Shown in pieces: positions 1-7,650 of a stretch of DNA of 64,000 nucleotides. Each line of letters begins with the position of its first letter. Within the stretch, counting starts at the first letter, position 1. The notes beneath the pieces are model-generated. The model searched no databases. It had not been told where the DNA came from and saw only the letters and a list, made by a program, of their open reading frames with translations. The DNA is from Bog-473 sp963726135 (GTDB lineage: Bacteria; Actinomycetota; Acidimicrobiia; Acidimicrobiales; RAAP-2): assembly GCA_963726135.1 (NCBI GenBank), contig CAVSBE010000008.1, positions 1,922,001 through 1,986,000 of the forward strand. The letters are read 5' to 3'. Both the position numbers and the translations under genes were made by a program.

Positions 1-536
1 GCCATCTCGGCGGGCTCGGTGTCATCGGGGCCGAACGACAGCTTGTCCTCTCGCAGGTTGCTGCCCACGACTATGCGGGTGGCGCCGTTCTCCTCGGTGA
101 AGTCACTGAGGGCCCAGATGGTGTTGCACTGGACCTCGTAGCCCGGTGGGAACGGGAAGAAGTCGAACGCCCACTGATCCCGGTGGATCGGCTGTGGGGT
201 CTCCCCGGGGCCGATGGCGATGGCCTGGGTCAGGTGCAGCTGGATGTTCGTGGCGTGAGCGAGGAAAGCGCGCGCCGTACCCAGGGCGAGCGGCTGCATG
301 ACCAGCTCCCGGCACGAGGGCGAGCGGGCAATCAGCGAGCCCGTCCGCCGGGTGCGGTTCCCACTGAAGTCGTCGGGCCCGGTCGGCGTCGCGTCCAGAT
401 AGGGGCGCAACTCGGACTCGATGCGGTCCAGCAACTGCGCCGGGGCGACCCCCTCGACGATCGCGGCGCCGTCGCGCCCGATGGCTGCCGCCACCTCGGC
501 CGGGCTCGCATCGCTCGCCAACTGAACGATGGACAC
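1..536 (-). CDS. Phytanoyl-CoA dioxygenase (PhyH)-like 2-oxoglutarate/Fe(II) oxygenase, 3' end outside window
   Basis: The visible 178 residues are the N-terminal part of a PhyH-like non-haem Fe(II)/2-oxoglutarate oxygenase. The diagnostic stretch is QPIHRDQWAFDF, where His-x-Asp gives two iron ligands. It is followed by CNTIWALSDFTEENGATR, the usual strand carrying the substrate pocket, and by a VVGSNL turn. The distal His and the 2OG-binding Arg would lie beyond base 1. The start is GTG at 536, preceded by GGAGG 8 bases upstream. The gene lies 63 bases downstream of the PqqD-like gene on the same strand and probably belongs to the same operon. The substrate is unknown; a peptide, lipid or small acid are all possible. 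Confidence 0.8.
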   Translation of the reverse strand, partial: MSIVQLASDASPAEVAAAIGRDGAAIVEGVAPAQLLDRIESELRPYLDATPTGPDDFSGNRTRRTGSLIARSPSCRELVMQPLALGTARAFLAHATNIQLHLTQAIAIGPGETPQPIHRDQWAFDFFPFPPGYEVQCNTIWALSDFTEENGATRIVVGSNLREDKLSFGPDDTEPAEM

Positions 537-599
537 GGCCCCATCCTCCACAACCGCCGGCCGGACGGCAACTCCCCTACGCCCGAGCGCTCGCCCCCC

Positions 600-917
600 T
601 CAGCCCTCCAGCTCCACACCCACCCCGGAGGCCGCGTCGGTCACCAGCCCGAGATCGGCCAGCTTGCGCACCGTCTGCCGGACGTCCTCGCCGATCACAC
701 TCGATTCGTCCGGGTGCGCGGCGGCAAGCCGGCGTACCATGTCGTCGACGGTCGTCGTGCCGTCGCAGAGCTCCCAGACCGCCGCCGCGCTGACGTTGAG
801 GAGGATGAGGAGCTGGCCGACCTCGTCGTAGAGGGCAATGTTGTCGTCCAGCGGGACGGCCGAGGCTCCCTCGCGTCGAACCGGTATCGACCACTCGTGT
901 GGCCACTCATCGTGCAC
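600..917 (-). CDS. PqqD-family protein (RiPP-recognition-element-like fold)
   Basis: A 105-residue stand-alone PqqD-family protein (PF05402). Typical features are LDDNIALYDEVGQLLILLN, with the small beta sheet, then SAAAVWELCDGTTTVDDMV and a C-terminal helix pair ending KLADLGLV. PqqD-like domains bind leader peptides in several RiPP pathways (PQQ, mycofactocin, lasso peptides), but many PqqD-like proteins have no known role. The start is GTG at 917, inside the last codons of a 31-codon ORF, so the two are probably translationally coupled. The oxygenase gene follows downstream. Function in a peptide-modifying pathway is inference from context only. Confidence 0.85.
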   Translation of the reverse strand: MHDEWPHEWSIPVRREGASAVPLDDNIALYDEVGQLLILLNVSAAAVWELCDGTTTVDDMVRRLAAAHPDESSVIGEDVRQTVRKLADLGLVTDAASGVGVELEG

Positions 918-1002
918 AGCAGGCTCCTTCCAGCGGCACCTTGGACGCCTGGTCCGCCATGAGATCCTTTACCAGCCGGCACGCCTCGTCGAGGTCCGAC
1001 AT
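907..1002 (-). CDS. 31-residue small ORF, possible precursor peptide
   Basis: A short ORF begins MSDLDEACRLVKDL and ends KVPLEGACCAR. It overlaps the start of the PqqD-like gene by 11 bases and sits 57 bases after the preceding gene. The size, the order before a PqqD-like gene, and a Cys-Cys-Ala-Arg end are what a RiPP precursor would look like. There is no good ribosome-binding site before the ATG. The frame stays open upstream to the stop of the preceding gene, but without any ATG, GTG or TTG. It could therefore also be the tail of an ORF broken by a frameshift. It resembles no precursor family I can name. Confidence 0.4.
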   Translation of the reverse strand: MSDLDEACRLVKDLMADQASKVPLEGACCAR

Positions 1003-1059
1003 GGTGACAACGACATGACCGGCGTCGTTGCCGCCGCTCGGGTGCCCGACTGTGCCTGA

Positions 1060-1822
1060 CTAGATCCCTGGGAAGACGGTACGCAGCAAGTCGAGCAGCG
1101 CGGCCCCGCCGCCGACCGCAGGCGTGTGCTCCGGGTCCAGCCGCCCGTAAACGAGCCGGCACAATGCCTCGGACGGCAGCACCAGATCGGGCTCGGGGCC
1201 GCCTTCGCCTGAGGCGGCGAGCTCGGCGCCGCCCGCAACCAGATGCAGCGCGAACAGGCGGTCGGGACCGGTCGTGCGCAGATGGATCGTTCGCTCCGCA
1301 CCGGTGGGTCGCGCTGCGAAGCGCGTAATCAACTCGAGATGGTCGACCACGACAGCGGCTGCGTCGAGGGGGAGCCGGGCACCGTCGTCGAAGACGACTT
1401 CGATGTCCCACGTGTGCAGGGCGTGCTCGTTGAGCCGAAACCCGACGGCGTCGTCGAAGCTGACTCTCAGCGGCCCGAAGGGGTAAGTGACGCGAACCCG
1501 GTCGGATTCGTCCACTGCCTCGAGTGCCTCGAGCAGGCCTTCGTCGGCGGCGAGCGCGTCATCCACCTTGGAAGGGGACGACTTCGCGTTCCACTGGTCC
1601 CACACCGATGGTGCGAAGTCCTCCGGAGCGGAGCGCCCGGCGAGCGCATCCTCGAGGTTCCTCTGCATGATGACGGCGGCCGAACCCAGATGCGACAGCA
1701 CCCCCGCAATCGTCCAGTCGCGGCAGTAGGACGGCGCGTCGAGCTGCACCGTCGTCCATGCCTCGGCACAGCTCGTGCAGGCGGCCGACCGAGGCGCGCA
1801 GCGCCCAAAGCGGGTCGTCCAC
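1060..1822 (-). CDS. Mycothiol-dependent maleylpyruvate isomerase-like (MDMPI/TIGR03083) protein, frameshifted
   Basis: An MDMPI N-terminal domain protein of the DinB-like fold, about 253 residues when repaired. The body shows YCRDWTIAGVLSHLGSAA, the usual CxGWTVxDVxAHL-type helix, and later FRLNEHALHTWDIEV with the His/Asp helix. The C-terminal half is the SCP2-like second domain. The natural N-terminus (MDDPLWALRASVGRLHEL, GTG at 1822, AAGGAGGA upstream) lies in a different frame from the rest. A one-base break at about 1760 separates them. Family members use mycothiol or act as uncharacterised thiol-dependent enzymes, so the catalytic role here is unknown. It is first in the leftmost minus-strand operon. 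Confidence 0.75.
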
Positions 1823-1891
1823 GAGGCTTCCTCCTTCGTCGCCGGTAACGCCGTGGCCCCCAATGCGGGAGCCGGCGGGACAAGCCCCGGT

Positions 1892-2482
1892 CTACCCGTC
1901 CGCAGCCCGGGCCGTCGCGAGCGCCCGCATCCACCAGGCCAGGTCGTCGGCCAACATGGCGAGCCGCGGCTCGAGCGGCGCAAAGAGGGACGGGTCGGCG
2001 GGGTCGGGCGCCGTCAGCACCGCCCGGAGCACGTCGGGCAACACGTGGACAGCGTGGCGCAGGGGCGCCATCTCGAACTCCACCGCGACCGCGCGCAACT
2101 GCTCGACGGCCCGCGCCCCGCCGGTGTTGCCCCATGCCACGAATGCGACCGGCTTGCGTCGCCACTCGACGAAAGTGGAGTCGAGGGCATTCTTCAACAC
2201 CGCGGGGTAACCGTGGTTGTACTCGGCCGTGAGGATCACGTAGCCGTCGGCCCGGTCGATGACGCGGCCGAAGCGGACCACCTCCTCGTCGGCATAGTCA
2301 CGCCCGGTCCGCGCCGGCGGGGCGCCGTCGAAGAAGGCCAAGGGGTGGTCCCGCAGGTCCACGAGCTCGACCTCGAAAGCGTCATGCTGCGCCAGATGGC
2401 CCGTCACCCAGGCCGCCACCGGCTCGCTGAACCGACCTTGCCGGGTGGTGCCCGTGATGACCTGCACCAGCACGACCTGCAC
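1892..2482 (-). CDS. NADPH-dependent FMN reductase family protein
   Basis: A 196-residue flavodoxin-fold FMN reductase (PF03358). The phosphate-binding loop is ITGTTRQGRFSEPVAAW, followed by YVILTAEYNHGYPAVLKNALD, the classical FMN-contact segment, and VAFVAWGNTGGARAVEQLR. It reduces flavin or quinones with NADPH in the cytosol. GTG codons at 2482, 2473 and 2467 are all possible starts; AGGAAAG fits 2473 best. A 7-bp hairpin (2493-2510) lies in the leader. The gene is divergent from arsR across a shared operator and is likely co-controlled by it. Confidence 0.88.
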   Translation of the reverse strand: MQVVLVQVITGTTRQGRFSEPVAAWVTGHLAQHDAFEVELVDLRDHPLAFFDGAPPARTGRDYADEEVVRFGRVIDRADGYVILTAEYNHGYPAVLKNALDSTFVEWRRKPVAFVAWGNTGGARAVEQLRAVAVEFEMAPLRHAVHVLPDVLRAVLTAPDPADPSLFAPLEPRLAMLADDLAWWMRALATARAADG

Positions 2483-2492
2483 CTTTCCTCGA

Positions 2493-2510
2493 CGCTGGCG
2501 TGTGCCAGCG
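2493..2510. repeat. Leader hairpin next to an A/T tract
   Basis: CGCTGGC-GTGT-GCCAGCG forms a perfect 7-bp stem with a 4-base loop, followed on the plus strand by nine A residues (2513-2521). For the leftward FMN reductase transcript it would be a 5' UTR stem 10 bases before the first possible start. It is not oriented as a Rho-independent terminator in either direction. Confidence 0.5.
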
Positions 2511-2536
2511 CCAAAAAAAAAGGCTAGCAGAAGCCG

Positions 2537-2568
2537 GGAGTTAGTTAACTTGACAGCTAACTAACTCC
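2537..2568. promoter_or_regulatory. Inverted-repeat operator between FMN reductase and arsR
   Basis: A perfect 11-bp inverted repeat, GGAGTTAGTTA (2537-2547) and TAACTAACTCC (2558-2568), is separated by 10 bases. The spacer holds the -35 hexamer of the arsR promoter. Size and position fit an ArsR-family operator that would repress both divergent units. Binding itself is inferred. Confidence 0.7.
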
Positions 2569-2578
2569 TTGGTTAAAT
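2550..2578 (+). promoter_or_regulatory. Promoter of the arsR operon
   Basis: TTGACA (2550-2555), then 17 bases, then TTAAAT (2573-2578). This is a near-consensus SigA-type promoter and one of the few AT-rich stretches in the region. Transcription would begin at about 2585, so the arsR mRNA is probably leaderless, starting at or next to GTG 2587. Confidence 0.65.
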
Positions 2579-2586
2579 AATGACTC

Positions 2587-2946
2587 GTGACGACCACCAC
2601 GAGTGAGCGGCTCGACTCGGCCTTCGCTGCGCTTGCGGACCCGACCCGGCGCGCCATCCTGAGCCGCCTGGCCCGCGGCGACGCCACTGTCGGCGAGCTC
2701 GCTGCCCCGTTCGACATGTCGCTGCCGGGGATCTCCAAGCATCTCAAGGTCCTGGAGCGCAGCGGCCTGATCTCGCGGGGACGCGACGCCCAGTTCCGGC
2801 CCTGCCACCTCGAGCCCGAGGCGCTCGACGGCGCGCTGGACTGGATCGCCACCCACCGGCGCCTCTGGGGCGAGCGCTTCGACAAGCTCGACGCGCTGCT
2901 GGCCGACCTGCAGGGCGCGCCGGCGGGGACGGCAAAGAGAAGCTAG
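2587..2946 (+). CDS. ArsR-family winged-helix transcriptional regulator
   Basis: A 119-residue ArsR/SmtB-type repressor. The DNA-binding core reads LADPTRRAILSRLARG, VGELAAPFDMSLPGISKHLKVL and LISRGRDAQFRPCHLEP. There are no Cys clusters for metal sensing, so it belongs to the group often paired with SRPBCC (AHSA1) proteins rather than to the arsenic sensors. It is first gene of an operon with the SRPBCC and MDMPI genes and probably autoregulates through the 2537-2568 repeat. The gene starts at GTG without a Shine-Dalgarno sequence, consistent with leaderless translation. Confidence 0.92.
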   Translation: MTTTTSERLDSAFAALADPTRRAILSRLARGDATVGELAAPFDMSLPGISKHLKVLERSGLISRGRDAQFRPCHLEPEALDGALDWIATHRRLWGERFDKLDALLADLQGAPAGTAKRS

Positions 2947-2969
2947 TGAGAAGGGCAAAGGAGACACGC

Positions 2970-3482
2970 GTGGGCACGGATGAGAGCGGAAGCACCGGGG
3001 ACCCGCCCAACCAGCTGCGGTTCAGCCGGGTTTTCGCCGCGCCGCGCGAGCTGGTCTTCCGCTGCATGATCGACCCGGACCACCTCGCCCACTTCTGGGG
3101 ACCGGCGGGCGTGTCCGCGCCGCGCGAGCGGATCAAGGTCGACGCCCGGCCTGGTGGCGTGTTCGAGACGTTGATGGTCAACGATGCCGACGGCAGCGAG
3201 TACCCGACGCATGCGGTGTACGACGACGTGCGCGAGCCCGAGCTCCTGACCTGGACCGAAACCCACTCGGGCATGCGCGTCCGTACCGAGTTCGTCGCAC
3301 TCGGCCCCGATCGCACCGAGGTGCGGATCCACCAGACCTACGTGCCCAAGGCGTTCTTGGCTCCCGAGGCCCAGGCTGGGTTCATGACCTCGCTCGACCG
3401 CTTCGACGCCTATCTCGGCCGGGTGGCCCGGTCGTACCCACATGACACCGAGCCCGACAGGAGGGACGACTATGACACCTGA
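2970..3482 (+). CDS. SRPBCC (AHSA1/Aha1-like) domain protein
   Basis: A 170-residue START-like ligand-binding fold (PF08327). Typical segments are LRFSRVFAAPRELVFRCM, HFWGPAGVS, the RPGGVFETLMV strand, and a C-terminal helix after GFMTSLDRFDAYL. GTG 2970 is chosen because AAAGGAG lies 7 bases before it; the frame is open to GTG 2946. The arsR-SRPBCC pair is very common in actinobacteria. The SRPBCC protein probably binds a small hydrophobic or polar ligand, but its identity is unknown. Confidence 0.88.
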   Translation: MGTDESGSTGDPPNQLRFSRVFAAPRELVFRCMIDPDHLAHFWGPAGVSAPRERIKVDARPGGVFETLMVNDADGSEYPTHAVYDDVREPELLTWTETHSGMRVRTEFVALGPDRTEVRIHQTYVPKAFLAPEAQAGFMTSLDRFDAYLGRVARSYPHDTEPDRRDDYDT

Positions 3483-4188
3483 GCACACAACCGCCTACGA
3501 CACCGACACCGACCTCGGCGCTGCCATCGCCGACGAGTACGTCGCGCTGGCCGACCTGCTGGAGGCCTCCGACCCGGCGGTGTGGGACGCGCCGTCGCTG
3601 TGCGAGGGCTGGCGCACTCGCGAGGTGGTGGCGCACATGACGATGCCCGCACGCTATTCGGGTCCCGAGTTCATGGCGGAGTTGGAGGCGGCCGGCGGCG
3701 ACTTCGCCTCGTTGTCCGACACCATCGCGGCGAGGGACGGCGCGCTGCCAGCCGCCACCTTGCTGTCGGGACTCCGCTCCGAGGTGCTGCACGACTGGCA
3801 GCCGCCCGGCGGTGGGATGGAGGGTGCCCTGACGCATTGCGTCATCCACGAGCTCGACATCACTGAAGCGGTCCCGCTGCAGCGCCGGGTGCCGGGCCCA
3901 CGCATCGCCCGGGTGCTGGCCATCGTCGCCGGCCCGGGCTCGCCCAACATCTTCGGTGTTGACCTCTCAGACGTGCATCTGCGGGCCGATGACCTGGACT
4001 GGTCCACGGGGTCCGGGGCGCTCGTCACGGGACCGGCGCAGGCGCTGGCCCTCGTGGCGTGCGGACGGCAATTGCCCCCGGGCCGCCTCGGCGGCGATGA
4101 GGCAGGCCGCTTCACGCGGGCTGAGGCCCGGACCGATCGCCGTTGGGCGGCGGCCATGGGACAAGATTGCGGCGATGGACCGGTGTAA
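3472..4188 (+). CDS. Mycothiol-dependent maleylpyruvate isomerase-like (MDMPI) protein
   Basis: A 238-residue DinB/MDMPI protein. It shows the N-terminal four-helix domain with LCEGWRTREVVAHMTMPARY (the CxGW..VAHM helix) and HCVIHELDITEAV, where His/Glu/Asp resembles the metal-binding helix. A compact C-terminal domain includes VHLRADDLDWSTGSG. ATG 3472 follows AGGAGGG and overlaps the SRPBCC stop by 11 bases, so the two are co-translated. It is the third gene of the arsR operon. A thiol-dependent detoxification role is inference. Confidence 0.85.
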   Translation: MTPEHTTAYDTDTDLGAAIADEYVALADLLEASDPAVWDAPSLCEGWRTREVVAHMTMPARYSGPEFMAELEAAGGDFASLSDTIAARDGALPAATLLSGLRSEVLHDWQPPGGGMEGALTHCVIHELDITEAVPLQRRVPGPRIARVLAIVAGPGSPNIFGVDLSDVHLRADDLDWSTGSGALVTGPAQALALVACGRQLPPGRLGGDEAGRFTRAEARTDRRWAAAMGQDCGDGPV

Positions 4189-4521
4189 TGGGCATGAGGG
4201 CTCCAGCCGGCTGAAGGGTGTCCCCGCTGACGAACGTCATGGGCCCCGCCCCGAGCGAAGACCAGAGGTTGCGCTGCTCCCCGCCCACCGGTGTGCACAC
4301 CCCGTGGCGCCAGCGCGAGGTCGTAGCTCCTCGGCCTGTCGGTGGGGGCGTACCCTCGTCCCCCGGGGGGCCTCCTCTCCGTGTCCGATCGCCGGCACCA
4401 GGACCAGCCGTGAACTGGTTCACAAACGACGGGCGGCCGCTGCGGTGGGTCCGTCCCACTTCAGACGCTGCCGTCGGCGGCCGGCGGCGTGAGCCGGGCC
4501 CTGCCGGGGGAAGATGGGGCC
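4189..4521. other. 333-base intergenic stretch, no gene seen
   Basis: No frame here has plausible protein composition. The only structure noted is a perfect 12-bp palindrome GGTGTGCACACC at 4290-4301, a possible operator. The end of the stretch carries the GGGGGAAG ribosome-binding site of the next gene. Confidence 0.5.
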
Positions 4522-5397
4522 ATGCAGATCGGCCTCCATGCACTGGGCATCGGGCCCGGCGCCCATCCGGGCGTGATCCGCGCGGTCGGACGGACGGCCG
4601 AGCAGTGCGGATTCGCCACGCTGTGGGCAGGCGAACACGTCGTCATGGTCGATCGACAGGACTCGCGCTATCCGTACGCGGACGACGGGCGCATCGCGGT
4701 TCCGAGTGATGCGGACTGGCTCGACCCCTTGGCGCTCTTCGCCTTCCTGGCCGCCACGACGTCGCGTATCCGGCTCGCCACCGGGGTCCTGCTCCTGCCC
4801 GAGCACAACCCTCTGATCATGGCCAAGCATGCGGCGAGCGTCGACGTCTTGTCGGGGGGACGGCTCACGCTCGGGGTCGGCATCGGCTGGTCCGCCGAGG
4901 AGTACGCGGCACTTGGCGTCCCGTTCCGAGGTCGCGGGGCGCGGAATCGGGAGTACGTCGAGGCGATGCGGTCCCTCTGGAGCGACGATCCTTCCTCCTA
5001 CGCCGGCGAGTACGTCCGCTTCGAGCAGGTCCGGTGCTACCCGAAGCCCATCCAGCAAGCGATCCCCGTCGTGCTCGGCGGGAACAGCGAGCGGGCGCTC
5101 GATCGCGTCGCACGCTACGGCGATGGCTGGTACGGCTTCAACCTGACGCTCGACGAGCTGCCGGCGCGCCTGGAGATGCTGTGGTCGGCGTGCCAGAGGC
5201 ACGGCCGGACCACCACGTCGGTACGAACCGCCGCCTTCGTCAGCGACGCCACGCCGTCGGACCTCCCCAGCCTCGCCGCTCTCGGAGTGAGCGAGCTCGT
5301 CCTCGTCGACTCCCCGCCCGCGGCGGCCGAAGAGGCCTCGGCATGGGTGGAGGAGCTGGCCCGCCTGTGGGGTGTCGACGCCCGAACCTCGTCCTGA
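4522..5397 (+). CDS. LLM-class F420-dependent oxidoreductase
   Basis: A 291-residue TIM-barrel luciferase-like enzyme. The core reads GFATLWAGEHVVM, IRLATGVLLLPEHNPLIMAK, LTLGVGIGWSAEEYAALG, and PVVLGGNSERALDRVARYGDGW near the end, which is the cofactor-phosphate region of the F420 group (TIGR03619-like). It probably hydride-transfers between F420H2 and an organic substrate. ATG 4522 is preferred over the upstream frame because GGGGGAAG precedes it and the family begins MxIGL. It converges on the Ohr gene with only 9 bases between the stops. Confidence 0.87.
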   Translation: MQIGLHALGIGPGAHPGVIRAVGRTAEQCGFATLWAGEHVVMVDRQDSRYPYADDGRIAVPSDADWLDPLALFAFLAATTSRIRLATGVLLLPEHNPLIMAKHAASVDVLSGGRLTLGVGIGWSAEEYAALGVPFRGRGARNREYVEAMRSLWSDDPSSYAGEYVRFEQVRCYPKPIQQAIPVVLGGNSERALDRVARYGDGWYGFNLTLDELPARLEMLWSACQRHGRTTTSVRTAAFVSDATPSDLPSLAALGVSELVLVDSPPAAAEEASAWVEELARLWGVDARTSS

Positions 5398-5406
5398 CGA
5401 CCCGCC

Positions 5407-5835
5407 TCAGACGACGGTGAGCGCCACCTCGATGTTGCCACGAGTCGCATTGCTGTACGGGCACACCTCGTGGGCAGCCTCGACGACCTTTTCGGCCGCG
5501 TCGCGGTCGACACCGGGGAGCGCAACCTCGAGCTCGACGGCAAGCCCGTAGGCGCCACCCTCGATCGTGCCCAAGGTCACCCGCGCCGTGACGGTGGATG
5601 CGCTGGTGTCGACTCCGAGGCGGCGGCCAACGACACCCATGGCGCTCTGGAAGCAGGCGCCGTACCCGAGCGCGAAGAGCTGTTCGGGGTTCGTGCCGAC
5701 GCTCGTGCCTCCCAGTTCCGCCGGCGGCCGGACATCGAGGTCGAGGACGCCGTCGGACGAGCGGCCGTGACCGTCACGACCACCTTGGACACTGGCTTCG
5801 GCGGTGTAGAGCTTCTTCAGCAGTTGAGAGGTCAT
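5407..5835 (-). CDS. Ohr/OsmC-family organic hydroperoxide reductase
   Basis: A protein of about 142 residues of the Ohr subgroup. It has KKLYTAEASVQGGRDGH, then NPEQLFALGYGACFQSAM with the peroxidatic Cys, and HEVCPYSNATRGNIEV with the resolving Cys. It reduces fatty-acid and other organic hydroperoxides using lipoyl thiols. ATG codons at 5841 and 5835 are both near the conserved KKLYT start; neither has a strong ribosome-binding site. It probably protects the cell from peroxides made by the oxygenases encoded nearby. Confidence 0.92.
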   Translation of the reverse strand: MTSQLLKKLYTAEASVQGGRDGHGRSSDGVLDLDVRPPAELGGTSVGTNPEQLFALGYGACFQSAMGVVGRRLGVDTSASTVTARVTLGTIEGGAYGLAVELEVALPGVDRDAAEKVVEAAHEVCPYSNATRGNIEVALTVV

Positions 5836-5950
5836 ACCCATATCAGCCGCCGTCGACCGCGAATATTCCGCGCCGGTCGTCAAGGTGCGCGGACGTCCGC
5901 TGTCCAGGCGACGACAACCGCGACGGCGACAAAGGATCGGGGGGTCGGCC

Positions 5951-6742
5951 TCAACGCTTCTCGGTGTGGCCGAACTCGTCGGGGACCCAGCTGGGAGAGC
6001 GCTTCTCCATGAACGCCCGCATGCCTTCGCGGGGCTCCTCCGATTCTTCCAAGGCCCAGAACATCGTCTGGTAGTCGATGATGCCGTAGCGCTCGTTGAG
6101 CATCCGCTTCACCTGCATACGGGCCATGGGAGGGGTCTGCAGGATCTCCCGAACGGCCTGGAGCGCCGCCTCCCGTAGCTGGTCGTGCGGCACCACCCGG
6201 GAGATCACTCCAAGCCGTTGCGCCTCGGCGGCATCGAAGCGACGCGCCGACAGCAGCAGGTCGCGGGCGACCGCGAGGCCGACATGGGCCGGCAGCACTG
6301 CGGCATAGGTGGCGTCGGGGATGCCCCGCAACAGCTCGGGCACGCGGAAGGTGGCCCGGTCACTGGCAACGGCGATGTCGGCCAGCATGGCGATCAGCAG
6401 CCCGCCGGCCTGGCAGATGCCGTTCACCGCCGCCACGACCGGTGCCCGGCTGTCGCGGATGGCGAGGAAGGGCAGGATGTCCTGGCCGATGTCCGGCGGC
6501 TCCGAGTCGCCCTGCTCGGCCCTCCCGCCGAGATCACCTCCGGGCGCGAACACGTCACCGGTACCGGTGATGATCAGCGCGGCCAGGTCGGGGTCCTGGT
6601 TCACCAGGCGGACGGCCCTCTTCAGGCCGAAGTACATGGCAGATGTGAGCGCGTTCCTCGCCTCCGGCCGGTCGATGGTGCACCAGGCCACCACGCCGTC
6701 GCGCTCGAACCGCAACCCGGCTGCGCCGAGATCATCCGACAC
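5951..6742 (-). CDS. Enoyl-CoA hydratase/isomerase family protein
   Basis: A crotonase-fold protein of 263 residues. Oxyanion-hole segments are ITGTGDVFAPGGDLGG and VVAAVNGICQAGGLLIAM. Of the two glutamates typical of hydratases, one is replaced (GGLLIAM instead of a GGCEL-type loop). The second may be retained in FRVPELLRG. The true reaction may therefore be isomerisation or another crotonase activity. GTG 6742 is chosen because GAGGGAG lies upstream. It lies between Ohr and a divergent alpha/beta hydrolase gene. Confidence 0.87.
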   Translation of the reverse strand: MSDDLGAAGLRFERDGVVAWCTIDRPEARNALTSAMYFGLKRAVRLVNQDPDLAALIITGTGDVFAPGGDLGGRAEQGDSEPPDIGQDILPFLAIRDSRAPVVAAVNGICQAGGLLIAMLADIAVASDRATFRVPELLRGIPDATYAAVLPAHVGLAVARDLLLSARRFDAAEAQRLGVISRVVPHDQLREAALQAVREILQTPPMARMQVKRMLNERYGIIDYQTMFWALEESEEPREGMRAFMEKRSPSWVPDEFGHTEKR

Positions 6743-6868
6743 GCTGCACTCCCTCTTCTCGTTCCGGTGGGGACGGACACTACCGGGCACCCCCTCCTCC
6801 GGCCTGTTACCCTCCGGCTGGTCCCGTTGCGTCGAGCGGCGTGGCGGCACCGCTGGGGAGGCGTCGCA

Positions 6869-7589
6869 GTGGCGACCTACGTGCTCGTCCATGGTGGCGG
6901 CCATGGTGGATGGTGCTATCGAGCGCGTCGCACGCATTCTGCGGTCGCCCGGGCACGAGGTCTACACGCCGACCATGACCGGGCTGGGCGAGCGGGCCCA
7001 CCTCCTCGACCACAGCGTCGACCTGAAGCGTCACATCGAGGACGTGGCCGCGGTGCTGCACTACGAGGACCTCCGTGACGTGATCCTGGTGGGACACAGC
7101 TACGGCGGCATGGTGATCACGGGTGTGGCCGACCGCGTCGCCGACCGGATCGGCCGGCTCGTGTATCTCGACGCGGCCACACCGGTCAACGGCCAGTCGC
7201 TGCACGACGTCGCCGGACCGGTCATCGAGGCGGTCCGTCCCTTCGGCGAGACAGTCGACGGAATGGAACTCGTACTCCTCCCCGCGCCCGACGCCGGTCT
7301 GCTGTACGGGGTGAACGACCCCGCCGACCTGGCCTGGATGGCCGAGCGCCTGACCCCTCACCCCTGGCAGTGCTTCACGCAGCCACTCGAGCTCACCAAC
7401 GAGGCGGCGCTATGGGCCATCCCGAGGTACCACATCGTCTGCACCTCGACCCTGTCCTCCCGGGATCCCGACCTGATGGCCCGGGCCAGCGCCGAAGGCC
7501 GCCTGTGGGACATCGACACCGGCCACGACCTGATGATCACCGAACCGGAGCAGGTGGCCGAGGCATTGGTCCAGGTCGCAGGCCGGTGA
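6869..7589 (+). CDS. Alpha/beta hydrolase, frameshifted near its N-terminus
   Basis: An alpha/beta hydrolase of about 239 residues when repaired. It begins MATYVLVHGGGHGGWCY (oxyanion HGGGHGG, GTG 6869 after GGGGAGG) and continues, after a one-base break at about 6920, with ERVARILRSPGHEVYTPT. The nucleophile elbow is VGHSYGGMV, and the likely acid/His end is WDIDTGHDLMITEP. This is the salicylate-esterase/EstB-like group that acts on small esters or amides. It is probably separate from the downstream binding-protein gene, which has its own leader. Confidence 0.82.
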
Positions 7590-7650
7590 ACGCACATTGA
7601 ATGCTCGGTTCTGCATAATGTCGCACAACCGAAACAAAAGGGGGGCCACC

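Noticed and set aside
2493..2521. Hairpin plus nine-base A tract as a Rho-independent terminator
   Set aside because: On the plus strand the tract is A, not T, and on the minus strand the T tract comes before the stem. It also lies in a leader, not after a gene.
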